62,778 bases of DNA from NCBI GenBank assembly GCA_020445765.1, contig JAGRFY010000017.1, positions 1-62,778 on the forward strand. The letters are read 5' to 3'. Made by a program: the position numbers and the translations under genes. The number at the start of each line of letters is the position of its first letter. The first letter of the stretch is position 1. The stretch is from Rhodocyclaceae bacterium. GTDB taxonomy: Bacteria > Pseudomonadota > Gammaproteobacteria > Burkholderiales > Rhodocyclaceae. The notes beneath the pieces were generated by a model. It saw only the letters and a list, made by a program, of their open reading frames with translations, searched no databases and had not been told where the DNA came from. Shown here one piece after another: positions 37,263 through 47,996 of the stretch.

Positions 37263-39412
37263 GCGAGGCGGTGCCGCCGCGCGTGCTCCTGGTCGACGAC
37301 GACGCGACCACTCGGATGCTGACGGCAGCCGCGCTGGCCAATGCCGGCCTTGACGTGGTCGAGGCAGCCGGGGGCAAGGCGGCGCTGACCGAATTCGAAC
37401 GCTGGCTGCCGGATCTCGTGCTGCTCGACGTGATGATGCCGGATCTGGATGGATTCTCGGTGTGCCGGGCGATCCGCTCGAGTCGTCGGGGCGCCCATGT
37501 GCCGGTGATCATGCTGACCGGGCTCGAGGGCAGCGAATCGATCGACGAAGCCTACGAGGCGGGTGCGACCGATTACATCTCGAAGCCGATCAACTGGACC
37601 CTGTTGAGCCATCGCGTGCGCTACGTGCTGCGCGCGGCGGCCACCCGCCAAGCGCTGGCAGTCAGTGAGGAACGGCTGGTAGAGGCCCAGCGTGTGGCGC
37701 GCATGGGCAGCTGGAACTGGCATGCCGAGTCCGCCCGACTGGAATTCTCCCAGACCTACCCCGAATTGTTCGGAGTCGATCGCGACCGTTTTGGTCATCG
37801 CCTCGAAGCGCCGCTGTCCCATGTTCATCCCGCCGATCGCGAGGCGCTCGAACAGGCGCTGCAACGCCTGCACCACGGTGAGGCCTATCAGCTCGAGTAT
37901 CGTACGGTCTGGCCGGACGGATCGGCTCACACACTGCGTGACATCGCGGTACCGGACCTCGACGCCGGAGGCTCGGTGGCCGGCGCCCACGGCATCGTGC
38001 AGGACGTGACCGAGCAGGTGGAGGCCGAACGCCGCATCCGGTATCTCGCCTATTTCGATGCACTGACCGGCCTGCCCAATCGACATGCGTTCAGCGAAGC
38101 GCTGGATGCGATGCTGGTGCGCGCGGGGCGGCTGGGCGAGCAGGTGGTCGTGCTGTTGCTCGACCTTCACCGTTTCGGCCTGCTCAATGACAGTCTCGGG
38201 CGTGATGCCGCCGACCACGTGCTGCAGGTCGTGGCCGCTCGTGTGCGCGAGTTCGCAAGCGCCGTGCTCGGCTCCGGCGACGTCACCGACGACACCGAAC
38301 TGGCGGTGGCCGCTCGTCTGGGCTCCGATCAGTTCGCCGTGATGCTGGGTGGCGCCCAGGCTGCCGACGACAAGGCGATCCTGGCACGCGTCGATGACTT
38401 GCGGGCGGCCGTGGGCGCACCGATCGGCGTGCTGCGCCACTCGCTGGTGATGCAGGTCAGCATCGGCATGGCCCGATTCCCGCTGCATGCCAGTGATGCC
38501 GAATCTGCCCTCAAGTGCGCGGAGACGGCATTGCGGCAGGCCAAGCTCGACCCGGCTCGCGGCGCTGTCCTCGAATATTCGGCCAGCATGCGCGAGAGTT
38601 CGGTGAGTCGGCTGCAGCTCGAGAGCGCATTGCGCTCCGCGCTCGAACTCGACGTCGGGCTGTACATGCACTTCCAGCCCAAGGTCGATCTGGCGAGTCG
38701 ACGCGTGATCGGTGCCGAGGCACTGCTGCGGTGGCGGGATGCGAACCTGGGCGACATTTCCCCGGGCGATTTCGTCCCGCTCGCCGAAGAGATGGGGCTG
38801 ATCATCCAGCTCTCCGAGTGGGTCATCGAAGCCGTGTGTGAGCAAGTCGCCCGCTGGCGCGACCAGGGATTGCCGCGCCGCAGCGTCGCGATCAACCTTT
38901 CGGCGGCGCATTTTCGATTTGCCGGTCTGGTCGACACCGTCACCGGCGTGCTCGACCGCTACGGGCTGGACGGCCAGGATATCGAATTCGAACTGACCGA
39001 AAGCGCGCTGCTCGGGGATCCGGAACTCGCCAGCCAGATCCTGGCGGACCTGCATCGACGCCAGCTGCGTGTCGCCGTGGACGATTTCGGTACCGGCTAC
39101 TCCTCGCTCGCCTACCTCAAGCGCTTCAAACTCAATACCCTGAAGATCGATCGTTCGTTCGTGCGCGATATGGAAGTGGACCGTTCGGATGTCGCGATCA
39201 TCTCGTCGATCGTCGCGATGGCCCAGACCCTCGGGCTTGGCCTGGTCGCCGAAGGGGTCGAGACGATCAACCAGGCGCGGCACCTGATGAGCGTCGGTTG
39301 CCACGTCATGCAGGGTTATCTGTTTGCGCCGGCGCTGCCGCCCGATGCCTACGCCGCCATGCTCAGCGGAAAGCTCGATACGCTGACTGCCTTGCCGCCG
39401 ATCGAAGCCTGA
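37259..39412 (+). CDS. REC-PAS-GGDEF(degenerate)-EAL response regulator
   Basis: The 717-residue cytosolic protein has a receiver domain (acidic pair VDDDA, phosphoacceptor Asp57 in [15 protein letters not shown] lysine), a PAS domain (about 145-255), a GGDEF domain (about 260-430) and an EAL domain (about 440-700). The cyclase signature is GSDQF, lacking the GGDEF catalytic residues, so cyclase activity is unlikely. The EAL side keeps [35 protein letters not shown] and AEGVE. It should therefore hydrolyse c-di-GMP, probably controlled by phosphorylation from the upstream kinase. Its start overlaps that kinase's stop (ATGA). It ends at 39412, immediately abutting the convergent DUF3379 gene. 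Confidence 0.93.
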   Translation: MSEAVPPRVLLVDDDATTRMLTAAALANAGLDVVEAAGGKAALTEFERWLPDLVLLDVMMPDLDGFSVCRAIRSSRRGAHVPVIMLTGLEGSESIDEAYEAGATDYISKPINWTLLSHRVRYVLRAAATRQALAVSEERLVEAQRVARMGSWNWHAESARLEFSQTYPELFGVDRDRFGHRLEAPLSHVHPADREALEQALQRLHHGEAYQLEYRTVWPDGSAHTLRDIAVPDLDAGGSVAGAHGIVQDVTEQVEAERRIRYLAYFDALTGLPNRHAFSEALDAMLVRAGRLGEQVVVLLLDLHRFGLLNDSLGRDAADHVLQVVAARVREFASAVLGSGDVTDDTELAVAARLGSDQFAVMLGGAQAADDKAILARVDDLRAAVGAPIGVLRHSLVMQVSIGMARFPLHASDAESALKCAETALRQAKLDPARGAVLEYSASMRESSVSRLQLESALRSALELDVGLYMHFQPKVDLASRRVIGAEALLRWRDANLGDISPGDFVPLAEEMGLIIQLSEWVIEAVCEQVARWRDQGLPRRSVAINLSAAHFRFAGLVDTVTGVLDRYGLDGQDIEFELTESALLGDPELASQILADLHRRQLRVAVDDFGTGYSSLAYLKRFKLNTLKIDRSFVRDMEVDRSDVAIISSIVAMAQTLGLGLVAEGVETINQARHLMSVGCHVMQGYLFAPALPPDAYAAMLSGKLDTLTALPPIEA

Positions 39413-40126
39413 TCAGATCCGCCACGACACCCGCCGCTGCAGCAGCGCATCGATCGCGTCCCGTGACTGCGGCGACTCGGTGACGATGGCATACCATCCG
39501 GCGCCGGCCTTGCGCGCAGTCGCGGCAAAGCCGCGCAGGCGGGCCTCGACGCTGCCTGCCGACCGGTCGCGCCCGGGAATCAGCAGCAGGGTGGCGGTGC
39601 CGTGCTCGGTATCGAGCACGATGTGCCAACCGGTGCCGCCCGGTACCGGACACAGCTTCATGTACCGGACCCTGCCGACCGGCGCCTGGAGTTCGCCGCC
39701 GAATCGTGCCAGCACCGTGCCGAATTCACGCGGATCGGCGAGCCGATGGCTGCTCAGCGCTTCGGGCTCGTGCAGCACGTGCTCGATTGCGAAGCGCGCG
39801 TAGTCCTGATGCGCGGCAGGTAGCCAGGTCTTCAGGCCGAGGCCGATGCTGAGCACCACGGTTGCCGCGACCGCCAACAGGCGCCAGGCGGGGCGCAGCC
39901 GCCGGGCACGCGCCCGCAGCAACACCCGCTCGGCCAGGCCCTCCGGCACCGGCACCTGGAGCGCCGCCGCGATCCGCTTGTCGTCGGCATCCACCTTTCG
40001 AGCGAAATCCTGGCAGGCGCGACAAGCCGCCAGATGCCTCCTTGCCTCGCCCGGGAGCCGGGTGGGATCGGCCAGTTTCGTCCGTCGGAAATCGAGGCAG
40101 TGGCAAGTGGCCTTTGCATCATCCAC
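39413..40126 (-). CDS. DUF3379 protein, probable zinc-finger anti-sigma factor
   Basis: The 237-residue protein has an N-terminal zinc-finger-like stretch (CHCLDFRRTKL and HLAACRACQDFARKV) with the HxxxCxxC pattern of anti-sigma factors. A single membrane helix follows (about residues 84-102, LLAVAATVVLSIGLGLKTWL) and then a periplasmic domain. DUF3379 genes regularly accompany ECF sigma genes. It starts eight bases inside the upstream ECF sigma gene. The inferred role is to hold that sigma factor at the membrane until a periplasmic signal arrives; the signal is unknown. Confidence 0.85.
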   Translation of the reverse strand: MDDAKATCHCLDFRRTKLADPTRLPGEARRHLAACRACQDFARKVDADDKRIAAALQVPVPEGLAERVLLRARARRLRPAWRLLAVAATVVLSIGLGLKTWLPAAHQDYARFAIEHVLHEPEALSSHRLADPREFGTVLARFGGELQAPVGRVRYMKLCPVPGGTGWHIVLDTEHGTATLLLIPGRDRSAGSVEARLRGFAATARKAGAGWYAIVTESPQSRDAIDALLQRRVSWRI

Positions 40127-40634
40127 GGTCGTTTCCCCTTTGCCGGCGCGCGGGTGCGTCGCCGCCGGCGACCAGCCCGCGAAGCGCTTGCCGCGCGCGC
40201 GTCAGCCGAACCATCGCCGCCCCTTCGCTGATCTCCAGCTGTTCGGCGATCTCCGCGCAGGTAAAGCCGCCGAGCGTCTGCAGCAGAAAGGGTTCGCGCA
40301 GGCTCAGCGGCAGGGCGTCGATCAGCTGCCCGATCTCGAATTCCTCCGCCAGACTGCGGTTGTCGGAAATGGCCAGATCTTCGATTTCCTCGTCGCAGTA
40401 GTCGAGTCGCTTGCGCTCGTACAGGCGTGCATGCTCGTTGCGCAGGATGCGCATCAGCCAGGGCTTCGGATTGCCGGGATCGCGCAGACTCTCCCAGGCG
40501 TTCCAGGCTCGCGAAAAGGTCTCCTGCACGAGTTCTTCCGCGACGAATCGGTCACGGCTGAGCCACAGCGCAAAACGAAACAGATCCGCGCTGAATGCTC
40601 GCACGGTATGCTCGAAAGTCCTTTGTTTCCCCAT
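40119..40634 (-). CDS. ECF-type RNA polymerase sigma factor
   Basis: The ~171-residue protein has sigma region 2 (FALWLSRDRFVAEELVQETFSRAW, residues about 18-42, shown here as the core AEELVQETFSRAW) and region 4 with a helix-turn-helix (FTCAEIAEQLEISEGAAMVRLTRARQAL, core CAEIAEQLEISEGAAMVRL). No region 1.1 or 3 is present, as is normal for ECF factors. The ATG at 40634 starts the conserved part; the frame is open to 40739. It overlaps the DUF3379 gene by eight bases, and the pair is divergent from crcB-hrpA. Target promoters cannot be named from this window. Confidence 0.92.
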   Translation of the reverse strand: MGKQRTFEHTVRAFSADLFRFALWLSRDRFVAEELVQETFSRAWNAWESLRDPGNPKPWLMRILRNEHARLYERKRLDYCDEEIEDLAISDNRSLAEEFEIGQLIDALPLSLREPFLLQTLGGFTCAEIAEQLEISEGAAMVRLTRARQALRGLVAGGDAPARRQRGNDRG

Positions 40635-40743
40635 CGATAGCAGCAATGGCCGGTCCTCCTGATGCGTCGACCCGAATGTGGCCCCGATCCTTACGTTGCG
40701 GCAGCCGCCGAATCGGCTTGCCGGCTGGTTGCGGTGCAACCGT

Positions 40744-40749
40744 TACAAT
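40744..40749 (+). promoter_or_regulatory. Possible -10 box upstream of crcB
   Basis: TACAAT lies 30 bases before the crcB ATG in the divergent gap with the ECF sigma gene. No good -35 stands at the usual distance; TTGCCG at 40718-40723 is 20 bases away, which is long. Confidence 0.3.
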
Positions 40750-40779
40750 CAGCGCCTGATCGACTATCGACAAGCCGTG

Positions 40780-41163
40780 ATGAATGCTGCCGCATTTCTT
40801 GCCGTTGGCCTCGGTGCCGCCTGTGGGGCCTGGATTCGCTGGTGGCTGGGTACGCGACTGAATCCCCTGCTGGCCCATCTGCCGCTCGGAACGCTGGTCG
40901 CCAACCTGTCCGGCGGCTACCTGATCGGCGTGGCGCTGGCCCTGTTCACCGTACATCATGGCTTGCCCCATGAACTGCGCCTGTTCGTGATCACCGGTTT
41001 TCTCGGTGCGCTGACCACCTTTTCGACCTTCTCGGCCGAGGTCGTGCAGCTCTTTCATGCCGCCCATTACGGCTGGGCGGTACTCACCGCCAGCGTTCAT
41101 CTGGCCGGCTCGCTGGCGATGACCGCACTCGGCTTCTGGACGATCGCCCGCCTGCAGGCCTGA
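40780..41163 (+). CDS. crcB: Fluoride ion channel CrcB/Fluc
   Basis: The 127-residue protein has four membrane helices and the Fluc hallmarks: GLGAACGAWIRWWLG, the TLVANLSGGYLIG pore helix with its Asn, and GFLGALTTFSTFSAE with the Phe-box residues. Fluc dimers let fluoride leave the cell. It overlaps hrpA by one base (TGATG), so they are probably cotranscribed. No fluoride riboswitch consensus was found in the 145 bases upstream. A GTG at 40777 is an alternative start. Confidence 0.94.
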   Translation: MNAAAFLAVGLGAACGAWIRWWLGTRLNPLLAHLPLGTLVANLSGGYLIGVALALFTVHHGLPHELRLFVITGFLGALTTFSTFSAEVVQLFHAAHYGWAVLTASVHLAGSLAMTALGFWTIARLQA

Positions 41164-44100
41164 TGTCGCAAAGCCCGCATGCCCTGCTCGACGACTGCCT
41201 CAGCGCCGACCGGCCGCGGCTCGCCAAGCGGCTGCGCGGTCTGAAGCGCAGGCCGGCGTCGCTGGACGAACTGCCGCAACCGCTGCGAGCCGATCTCGAA
41301 AGCTCGGCCGCAAAGTGCGCGACGCGACGCGCACAGTTGCCGCGTCCGACCTTTCCCGACGAACTGCCGGTCAATCAGCGTCGCGCAGAGATCGCCGAGA
41401 CGATTCGTCGCCACCAGGTGGTGATCGTCTGCGGCGAGACCGGCTCCGGCAAGACCACGCAGTTGCCCAAGATCTGCCTGTCGATCGGCCGCGGCGCGGC
41501 CGGTCTGATTGGCCATACGCAGCCGCGGCGGCTGGCGGCACGTGCGACCGCCACTCGCATCGCGCAGGAACTGGGTTGCGATATCGGCGAGGCGGTCGGC
41601 TACAAGATCCGCTTCACCGATCGCCTGTCGTCGGCCACCCATGTCAAGCTGATGACCGACGGCATCCTGCTCGCCGAGACCCAGGGCGATCCCAGCCTGA
41701 CGGCCTACGACACCCTGATCCTGGACGAGGCGCACGAGCGCAGCCTGAACATCGATTTCCTGTTGGGCTATCTCCGGCGGCTGCTGCCGCGACGACCGGA
41801 TCTGAAGCTGATCGTGACCTCGGCAACCCTCGACGCGGATCGCTTTGCCGGCCATTTCGCCGACCGCGACGGGCGGCCGGCGCCGATCGTCGAGGTCTCC
41901 GGCCGCCTGTTCCCGATCGAAATCCGCCATCGGCCAATCGAGGCGCCCGCCGCCGGAAGCGGGCTGCGCAGCCAGCGTCGCAAGGGCGATGACCTCTACG
42001 ACGCCGTGGTCGATGCGGTGGACGAGGCCCAGCGATGCGGACCCGGAGACGTGCTGGTGTTCCTGCCGGGCGAGCGCGAGATTCGCGAGGCTGCCGAAGC
42101 CTTGCGCAAGTCGCAGCACGCGACCGGCACCGAGATATTGCCTTTGTTTGCCCGCCAGTCCGCGGCGGAGCAGGCCCGCGTGTTTTCTCCGAGCCGGGGA
42201 CGGCGGGTGGTGCTGGCCACCAACGTGGCCGAGACGTCGCTGACCGTACCCGGCATCCGCTATGTCGTCGACAGCGGCCTGGCGCGGGTCAAGCGCTACT
42301 CGCCACGCACCAAGGTCGAGCAGTTGCAGGTGGAGAAGGTCGCCCGCTCGGCGGCGAACCAGCGCGCTGGGCGTTGTGGTCGGGTGGCCGACGGTGTCTG
42401 CCTGCGACTCTATGACGAGGACGACTTCGGTGCACGGCTCGCCCATACCGAACCGGAACTGCTGCGATCGTCGCTGGCCGGTGTGATCCTGCGCATGAAG
42501 TCGCTGCAGCTCGGCGACGTGGCGGATTTCCCGTTCATCGACCGGCCGGCCGACAAGCTGGTCGCCGACGGCTTCAACCTGCTGTCGGAACTCGGCGCCG
42601 TGGATGACGGGCCATCGCACGCGCTGACCCGAATCGGCAGCGAACTCGCCCGTTTGCCGCTGGATCCGAAGATCGGCCGCATGATCCTCGCCGCGCGCGA
42701 CCTCGAATGCCTCGCCGAGGTGCTGGTCATCGCTTCGGCCCTGTCGGTGCAGGATCCCCGCGAGCGGCCGTCGGATGCCGCGGCGGCGGCCGACCAGGCC
42801 CACGCCCTGTTCCGCGGCGGTGAACAGGACCGGCGCTCGGAATTCCTGTGGTTCGTGCACCTCTGGAAGGCCTGGGGCGAGGTCCAGCGCCACCAGAGTG
42901 CGAGCAAGCAGAAAGCCTGGTGTCGGCAGCATTTCCTGTCATGGCTGCGTCTTCGCGAATGGCGCGACGTTCACAACCAGCTCCACGTCCTGTGCACCGA
43001 GCACGGCTGGCGGGAGAACCGGCTGCCGGCCACCTACGAACAGATCCACAAGGCGCTGCTCGGCGGACTGCTCGGCAACGTCGGTTGCCGAATCGAGGAC
43101 GCCAGCGGCCCCCAGGCCGGTGCCTTCCTCGGTGCCCGAGGCATCAAGTTCTGGCCGCATCCGGGCTCGAGCCTCGCCCGCAAGGCCGCCAAATGGCTCG
43201 TTGCCGCCGAACTGGTGGAGACGTCGCGACTGTTCGGGCGCTGTCTCGCGCGCATCGAGCCGGAGTGGCTCGAGCAAGTCGGCGCGCATCTCGTCCGGCA
43301 CCACGTATTCGATCCGCACTGGGAAAAGTCCCACGGTGCGGTCAGGGCCTGGGAGCGCGGCACGATGTTTGGCCTAGTGCTCTATCCGCGGCGCGCGGTG
43401 GCCTATACCCAGGTCGATCCGGCGCTGTGCCGCGAGCTGCTGATCCGCGACGGCCTGATCGGTGGCGAGATCGCCGAAGCTGCGGCAAGGTCGATGGCCT
43501 TTCTGCGTCACAACCGGCGGCTGGTCGCGGAGATCGAGCGACTTGAGCACAAGTCGCGACGACCGGACGTGCTGGTGGACGAAGCCCTGATCTTCGCCTT
43601 CTACGATGCCAAGCTGCCGCAATCCGCGGTCGACATTCGCAGCTTCGAGGCCTGGCGACGGGAGGCCGAGCGCGATGAACCGCAATTGCTGTTCCTGTCG
43701 CGCGACCAATTGATGCGCCACGAAGCGGAGGGAATCACCACCGACCGCTTCCCGGCCGGCATGCTGGTGCTCGGTCAGTCACTGAAACTCGCCTACCTGC
43801 ACGCACCGGGCGAGGCCGACGACGGCGTGACGATGACCGTTCCGCTCGAAATGCTGAACCAGGTGCCCGCCAACCGCTGCGAGTGGTTGGTGCCCGGACT
43901 GCTCGAAGAGAAAGTGACGGCGCTGCTGCGCACGGTGCCGCAGAAGCATCGACACCGGCTGCAGCCGATCGCGGACAGCACCGCCGATTTTCTTGCCGCC
44001 GTCGAGCGCGGCGAGATTTCCCGGGACGAGCCGCTGACGCGGGCGCTGCAGCAGTTCGTCGAGAGCCGGGTCGGCCTCGCCCTGCCGATCGAGAGTTTTC

Positions 44101-45179
44101 GCCCCGAGAATCTGAAGTCCCATTGCTTCATGAACTTCCGGGTCATCGACGCGCACGGCCGGATGCTCGGACAGTCACGCAACCTGGCCGAATTGCGGGC
44201 ACGATTCCACGGCAGCATCGCTGCCGCCTTCCGCGCAGCCAGGATCGACCCGGCATCGCTGCCGGCGCCGGCAGACGATTCAGCCGACATCGTTCCGGTG
44301 GAGAGTGGACGGCCCGCGGCCGAGGAACTGTCGGGATTGACGGCATGGACCTTCGGCGAGATGCCCGAACTGCTCGAGATTCGCATCGGCAATCGCGAGG
44401 TGGTCGGTTTTCCGGCGCTGCACGATGACGGCGACTCCGTCAGCCTGCGGCCGTACGACACCCCGGAAGAGGCTGCACGGATCCATCGGCAAGGGCTGAC
44501 CCGGCTGTTCGCGCTGACCCTGAAGGATCAGGTCAGGGCGATCGAGCGGCTCCCGGGCATCCGTGAACTGGCGCTGAGATTCGTCGCGTTCGGGACCGAA
44601 GCCGAACTGAAATCGCAATTGGTGTCAGCGGCGATCACGCGTGCCTGTCTCGGCGAGCCGCTGCCACAGACCGATGCCGAATTTGCGACACGTTGTGGCG
44701 AAGCCAAACCGCGCCTGAGCCTGATCGCACAGGAACTGATGCGGCTCGCCGGCGAGCTGCTCGAACTCTCCGCCAACGTGCGCAAGCGACTGGCCCAGTT
44801 GAAGTCCTTTCCCGAGGTGGCGGACGATCTGCAACAGCAGCTCGACGCGCTGATGTCGAAGCGATTCCTGCTCGAGCAGCCGTGGCCCCGCTTGAGTCAC
44901 TACCCGCGCTACCTGAAGGCCGTGATCGCCCGCATCGAGAAGCTGCGCAACAATCCCGCGCGCGACGCCGAACTGATGGCCGACTGGCGGCGCCTGGCGC
45001 AACCGTGGCAGCGGGAACTGATTGCCAAGCACCGGGCCGGCGTCGACGATCCGTCGCTCGACGAGTTTCGCTGGCTGCTCGAAGAACTGCGTGTCGGGCT
45101 GTTCGCCCAGGAACTGAAGACACCGATGCCGGTGAGCGTCAAGCGACTGACGCGGATCTGGGAGAGCAGGCCGCGCTGA
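41163..45179 (+). CDS. hrpA: ATP-dependent RNA helicase HrpA
   Basis: HrpA is a DEAH-box helicase of about 1300 residues that acts on mRNA and stalled or collided ribosomes. The 1338-residue protein has Walker A (GETGSGKTTQLPKI, near residue 92), the DEAH box (LILDEAHERSLN), motif III (LIVTSATLDADRF) and motif VI (QRAGRCGRVADG). Helicase-associated and DUF3418 C-terminal regions follow, covering about residues 700-1330. The start at 41163 overlaps the crcB stop by one base. The size is normal and no motif is missing. Confidence 0.97.
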   Translation: MSQSPHALLDDCLSADRPRLAKRLRGLKRRPASLDELPQPLRADLESSAAKCATRRAQLPRPTFPDELPVNQRRAEIAETIRRHQVVIVCGETGSGKTTQLPKICLSIGRGAAGLIGHTQPRRLAARATATRIAQELGCDIGEAVGYKIRFTDRLSSATHVKLMTDGILLAETQGDPSLTAYDTLILDEAHERSLNIDFLLGYLRRLLPRRPDLKLIVTSATLDADRFAGHFADRDGRPAPIVEVSGRLFPIEIRHRPIEAPAAGSGLRSQRRKGDDLYDAVVDAVDEAQRCGPGDVLVFLPGEREIREAAEALRKSQHATGTEILPLFARQSAAEQARVFSPSRGRRVVLATNVAETSLTVPGIRYVVDSGLARVKRYSPRTKVEQLQVEKVARSAANQRAGRCGRVADGVCLRLYDEDDFGARLAHTEPELLRSSLAGVILRMKSLQLGDVADFPFIDRPADKLVADGFNLLSELGAVDDGPSHALTRIGSELARLPLDPKIGRMILAARDLECLAEVLVIASALSVQDPRERPSDAAAAADQAHALFRGGEQDRRSEFLWFVHLWKAWGEVQRHQSASKQKAWCRQHFLSWLRLREWRDVHNQLHVLCTEHGWRENRLPATYEQIHKALLGGLLGNVGCRIEDASGPQAGAFLGARGIKFWPHPGSSLARKAAKWLVAAELVETSRLFGRCLARIEPEWLEQVGAHLVRHHVFDPHWEKSHGAVRAWERGTMFGLVLYPRRAVAYTQVDPALCRELLIRDGLIGGEIAEAAARSMAFLRHNRRLVAEIERLEHKSRRPDVLVDEALIFAFYDAKLPQSAVDIRSFEAWRREAERDEPQLLFLSRDQLMRHEAEGITTDRFPAGMLVLGQSLKLAYLHAPGEADDGVTMTVPLEMLNQVPANRCEWLVPGLLEEKVTALLRTVPQKHRHRLQPIADSTADFLAAVERGEISRDEPLTRALQQFVESRVGLALPIESFRPENLKSHCFMNFRVIDAHGRMLGQSRNLAELRARFHGSIAAAFRAARIDPASLPAPADDSADIVPVESGRPAAEELSGLTAWTFGEMPELLEIRIGNREVVGFPALHDDGDSVSLRPYDTPEEAARIHRQGLTRLFALTLKDQVRAIERLPGIRELALRFVAFGTEAELKSQLVSAAITRACLGEPLPQTDAEFATRCGEAKPRLSLIAQELMRLAGELLELSANVRKRLAQLKSFPEVADDLQQQLDALMSKRFLLEQPWPRLSHYPRYLKAVIARIEKLRNNPARDAELMADWRRLAQPWQRELIAKHRAGVDDPSLDEFRWLLEELRVGLFAQELKTPMPVSVKRLTRIWESRPR

Positions 45180-45305
45180 GTGGGCAAGGAACCGGGCCTG
45201 CGGTCGGCAGCGACCGCCGCCGAAACGCAACTCGCGATATGATGAGACAATTTTTCGCTTGGTCGGCCGCGCGGGCGGCTGCCGGTTTTCGCATTCACCG
45301 TTCCG

Positions 45306-47969
45306 ATGACGACCACTGCAAGCGACGGTTCCGCAAAGGATCGATCGGCCCAGGCAGGTAGCGACGACGCGCCACGCGTGCTGCTGCCGCACAAGGCAAT
45401 GATCTTCGTCGCCGCAGGCGTGTGCGTGTCGGTGCTGCTGGCGATCTTCGGCTACGACTACTACCTGACCCGCGGGCAACAGCTCCAGGGCGGTCGCCGG
45501 CAGGCGGCCGATTACGGGCACATTTTCGCGGAGCATGCGGCGCGCAGCTTCTATGCGGTCGATGCGATCGCCAATGAGATGCGCCTTGCCATCCAGACCG
45601 CCGGCGACTGGCAGACCTGGGACGAAGCGCGCGGTCATGAAGTGCTTTCCCGGCGCAAGACCAGTGCGCTGCCGCAGCTGCGCGACTTCATCGTGTTCGA
45701 CGCCAGCGGCGCCCAGCGATTCCACTCCTCGCTGTTTCCGGCGCCGGTGCTCAATGTTGCCTCGCGTCCGTACTTCCAGGCGCTGGCCGGCGGCTTGCAG
45801 CGGTTGCGCTGGGGACCGTTCATCGGCGGCAACAGCGGCCGCCTGACCTATGCCTTGACCCTGCGCATCAACGACGCCGCCGGTGCGTTTGCCGGCGTCA
45901 TGTTCTCGGCGATCGAGCCGGGCTACTTCGACACCTTGTGCGACAAGGTCCACCTTGCCCACGACTTCGAAATCGCGTTGGCCAACGACGAGGGCAAGAT
46001 CATCGCGGCCTGCAACCTGCCGCCAGACGCCAGCGCGACGCGCGTCCGCTACGTCGGCGAGGCACTGGCCGGCGGCCGCTTCGATCGAAGCTGGCAGGCG
46101 CGCGGCTGGCAACATGCCGACGACTATTTCTTCGAGCGGCTTCCGGTGCCGGGCTTTCCCGAGCTGGCGGTGTTCTCGGCGGTCTCCGAGCGCTCTCTGC
46201 TGACCGATTGGGACGAGCGCCAGCAACGACTGACGATGATGATGGCCGCATCAGTGGTGGTCATCCTGTTCTGCTTCTATCTCGTGTTCATCCAGTATTC
46301 GCGGATCGAGGCGGTATCGCGCGAGCATCGCGAGACGCTCGAATCGCGGGTCCGGCGGGCGACGTCGGCCCTGCAGCAGAAGATCCGCGAGGCAGAGGCC
46401 GCCAACCAGGCGAAGACGGCATTCCTTGCCAACATGAGCCACGAGATCCGGACGCCGATGAACAGCGTACTGGGGATGGCTCATCTGGCGTTGAATACCT
46501 CGTTGTCGCCGGCCCAGCGGGACTATCTCGAGAAGATCCGGATCTCCGGTGAGCACTTGCTCGGCATCATCGACGACATTCTCGACTTCTCGAAGATCGA
46601 GGCCGGCAAGCTGACGATCGAGCAGACGCCGTTCACCATCAAGGAATTGAGCGAAGGCCTGATGATGATGCTGGCGCCGCGCGCCGAGGCCAAGGGTCTG
46701 GTGTTCGAGGTCGACGTCGCCGAGAGCGTTCCGCGGCGCCTGCGTGGCGATCTGCTGCGGGTCAGCCAGGTGCTGCTGAACTACGCCAACAACGCGGTCA
46801 AGTTCACCGACAGTGGGTCGGTCACCGTGTGCATCCTGCCGCTCGCCCGCCGCAACAATCAGGTGCAGTTGAGATTCGAGGTGATCGACACCGGAATCGG
46901 CATGCAGCGCGGTGACATCGCACGTCTGTTCCAGCCTTTCCATCAGGCCGACACGTCAACCACGCGGCGCTTCGGTGGTACCGGCCTGGGCCTTGCGATC
47001 AGCAAGCAACTGGTCGAGCTGATGGAAGGCGAGGTCGGCGTCGATAGCGTCCCTGGCGCGGGTTCGACCTTCTGGTTCAGTTGCTGGATGGAAGAGGACG
47101 CCAGCGACGGCGATGGCGCCGCCGGCGGGCCGGCGGCGGACGAGTCGGTGCCGTCGCTGACAACCCTGAGCGGGCGGCGGGTGCTGCTCGCCGAGGACAA
47201 CGAGTTCAACCAGCAGGTGGCCGCCGAAATGCTCGAGCAGGCGGGTATCGTCGTATTCCTGGCCCGCAACGGCCAGGAGGCGCTCGACCTGCTGCGTCGC
47301 GAGAAGATCGATTGCGTGCTGATGGACGTCCAGATGCCGGTGATGGACGGATACAAGGCGAGCCGCGAGATTCGTGCCGACCCTGCATTCGACGGACTGA
47401 GGGTGATCGCGATGACCGCCAATGCCAGCAATGATGATCGACAGGCCTGCCTGGATGCCGGCATGGACGACTTCCTGACCAAGCCGATTCGCCCGGAGCA
47501 GTTGTATCGTGCGCTCGGACGCTGGATCGGCCGTGGCGCCGGGATGGTCGATGCCTCCGATGAGCCCGCGGCACGCGAGGGGAATCGTCCGCCGACGCCG
47601 GCCGTCGGCAGTGGCGAGGTCGATCCAGCCGCATTCGAGCGGCTCGGCCTCGGCGATCCCCAGAAGTCGCGGCGGTTTGCGGAAGCGTTTCTGAAGAGCG
47701 TCGGTGACGCCATCGAAGAATGCGATCGCGGCCTTGCCAAGTCCGACCTGGCGCTGCTGCGCGAGGTCGGACACCGGATCAAGTCCACCGCGCGCTGGGT
47801 CGAGGCGGAATCCCTCGCGCGCGCCTGCGAGGCGCTGGAGCGCGCGTGTACCGATGGCGCTCGGGACGATGCGCTGGCGCTGGCGGCCGCATTGCGCGTC
47901 CGCCTGCAAGGTGCGATGGGCCGGGTGCGGGCGACGCTGCCGGACACCGACACGGCCGGCCGTGGCTGA
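45306..47969 (+). CDS. Hybrid histidine kinase with Cache-type sensor, receiver and HPt
   Basis: The 887-residue kinase has TM1 (about 32-50), a ~240-residue periplasmic PDC/dCache-like sensor ([20 protein letters not shown]), TM2 (about 306-326), a short coiled coil and HisKA with His379 ([15 protein letters not shown]). The ATPase domain follows ([16 protein letters not shown]), then a receiver with Asp674 ([13 protein letters not shown]) and TKPI lysine, and an HPt with His823 ([18 protein letters not shown]). All phosphorelay residues are intact. It stands alone, with no adjacent response regulator on its strand, so its output may be shared with other regulators. It is preceded by a 126-bp gap and is convergent with pxpA. 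Confidence 0.93.
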   Translation: MTTTASDGSAKDRSAQAGSDDAPRVLLPHKAMIFVAAGVCVSVLLAIFGYDYYLTRGQQLQGGRRQAADYGHIFAEHAARSFYAVDAIANEMRLAIQTAGDWQTWDEARGHEVLSRRKTSALPQLRDFIVFDASGAQRFHSSLFPAPVLNVASRPYFQALAGGLQRLRWGPFIGGNSGRLTYALTLRINDAAGAFAGVMFSAIEPGYFDTLCDKVHLAHDFEIALANDEGKIIAACNLPPDASATRVRYVGEALAGGRFDRSWQARGWQHADDYFFERLPVPGFPELAVFSAVSERSLLTDWDERQQRLTMMMAASVVVILFCFYLVFIQYSRIEAVSREHRETLESRVRRATSALQQKIREAEAANQAKTAFLANMSHEIRTPMNSVLGMAHLALNTSLSPAQRDYLEKIRISGEHLLGIIDDILDFSKIEAGKLTIEQTPFTIKELSEGLMMMLAPRAEAKGLVFEVDVAESVPRRLRGDLLRVSQVLLNYANNAVKFTDSGSVTVCILPLARRNNQVQLRFEVIDTGIGMQRGDIARLFQPFHQADTSTTRRFGGTGLGLAISKQLVELMEGEVGVDSVPGAGSTFWFSCWMEEDASDGDGAAGGPAADESVPSLTTLSGRRVLLAEDNEFNQQVAAEMLEQAGIVVFLARNGQEALDLLRREKIDCVLMDVQMPVMDGYKASREIRADPAFDGLRVIAMTANASNDDRQACLDAGMDDFLTKPIRPEQLYRALGRWIGRGAGMVDASDEPAAREGNRPPTPAVGSGEVDPAAFERLGLGDPQKSRRFAEAFLKSVGDAIEECDRGLAKSDLALLREVGHRIKSTARWVEAESLARACEALERACTDGARDDALALAAALRVRLQGAMGRVRATLPDTDTAGRG

Positions 47970-47996
47970 CGCCGAAGCCGGCCGACGGGCACTCGT

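Noticed and set aside
40640-40779. Fluoride riboswitch upstream of crcB
   Set aside because: A GATG-type element is present but the pseudoknot pattern of the fluoride riboswitch could not be matched.
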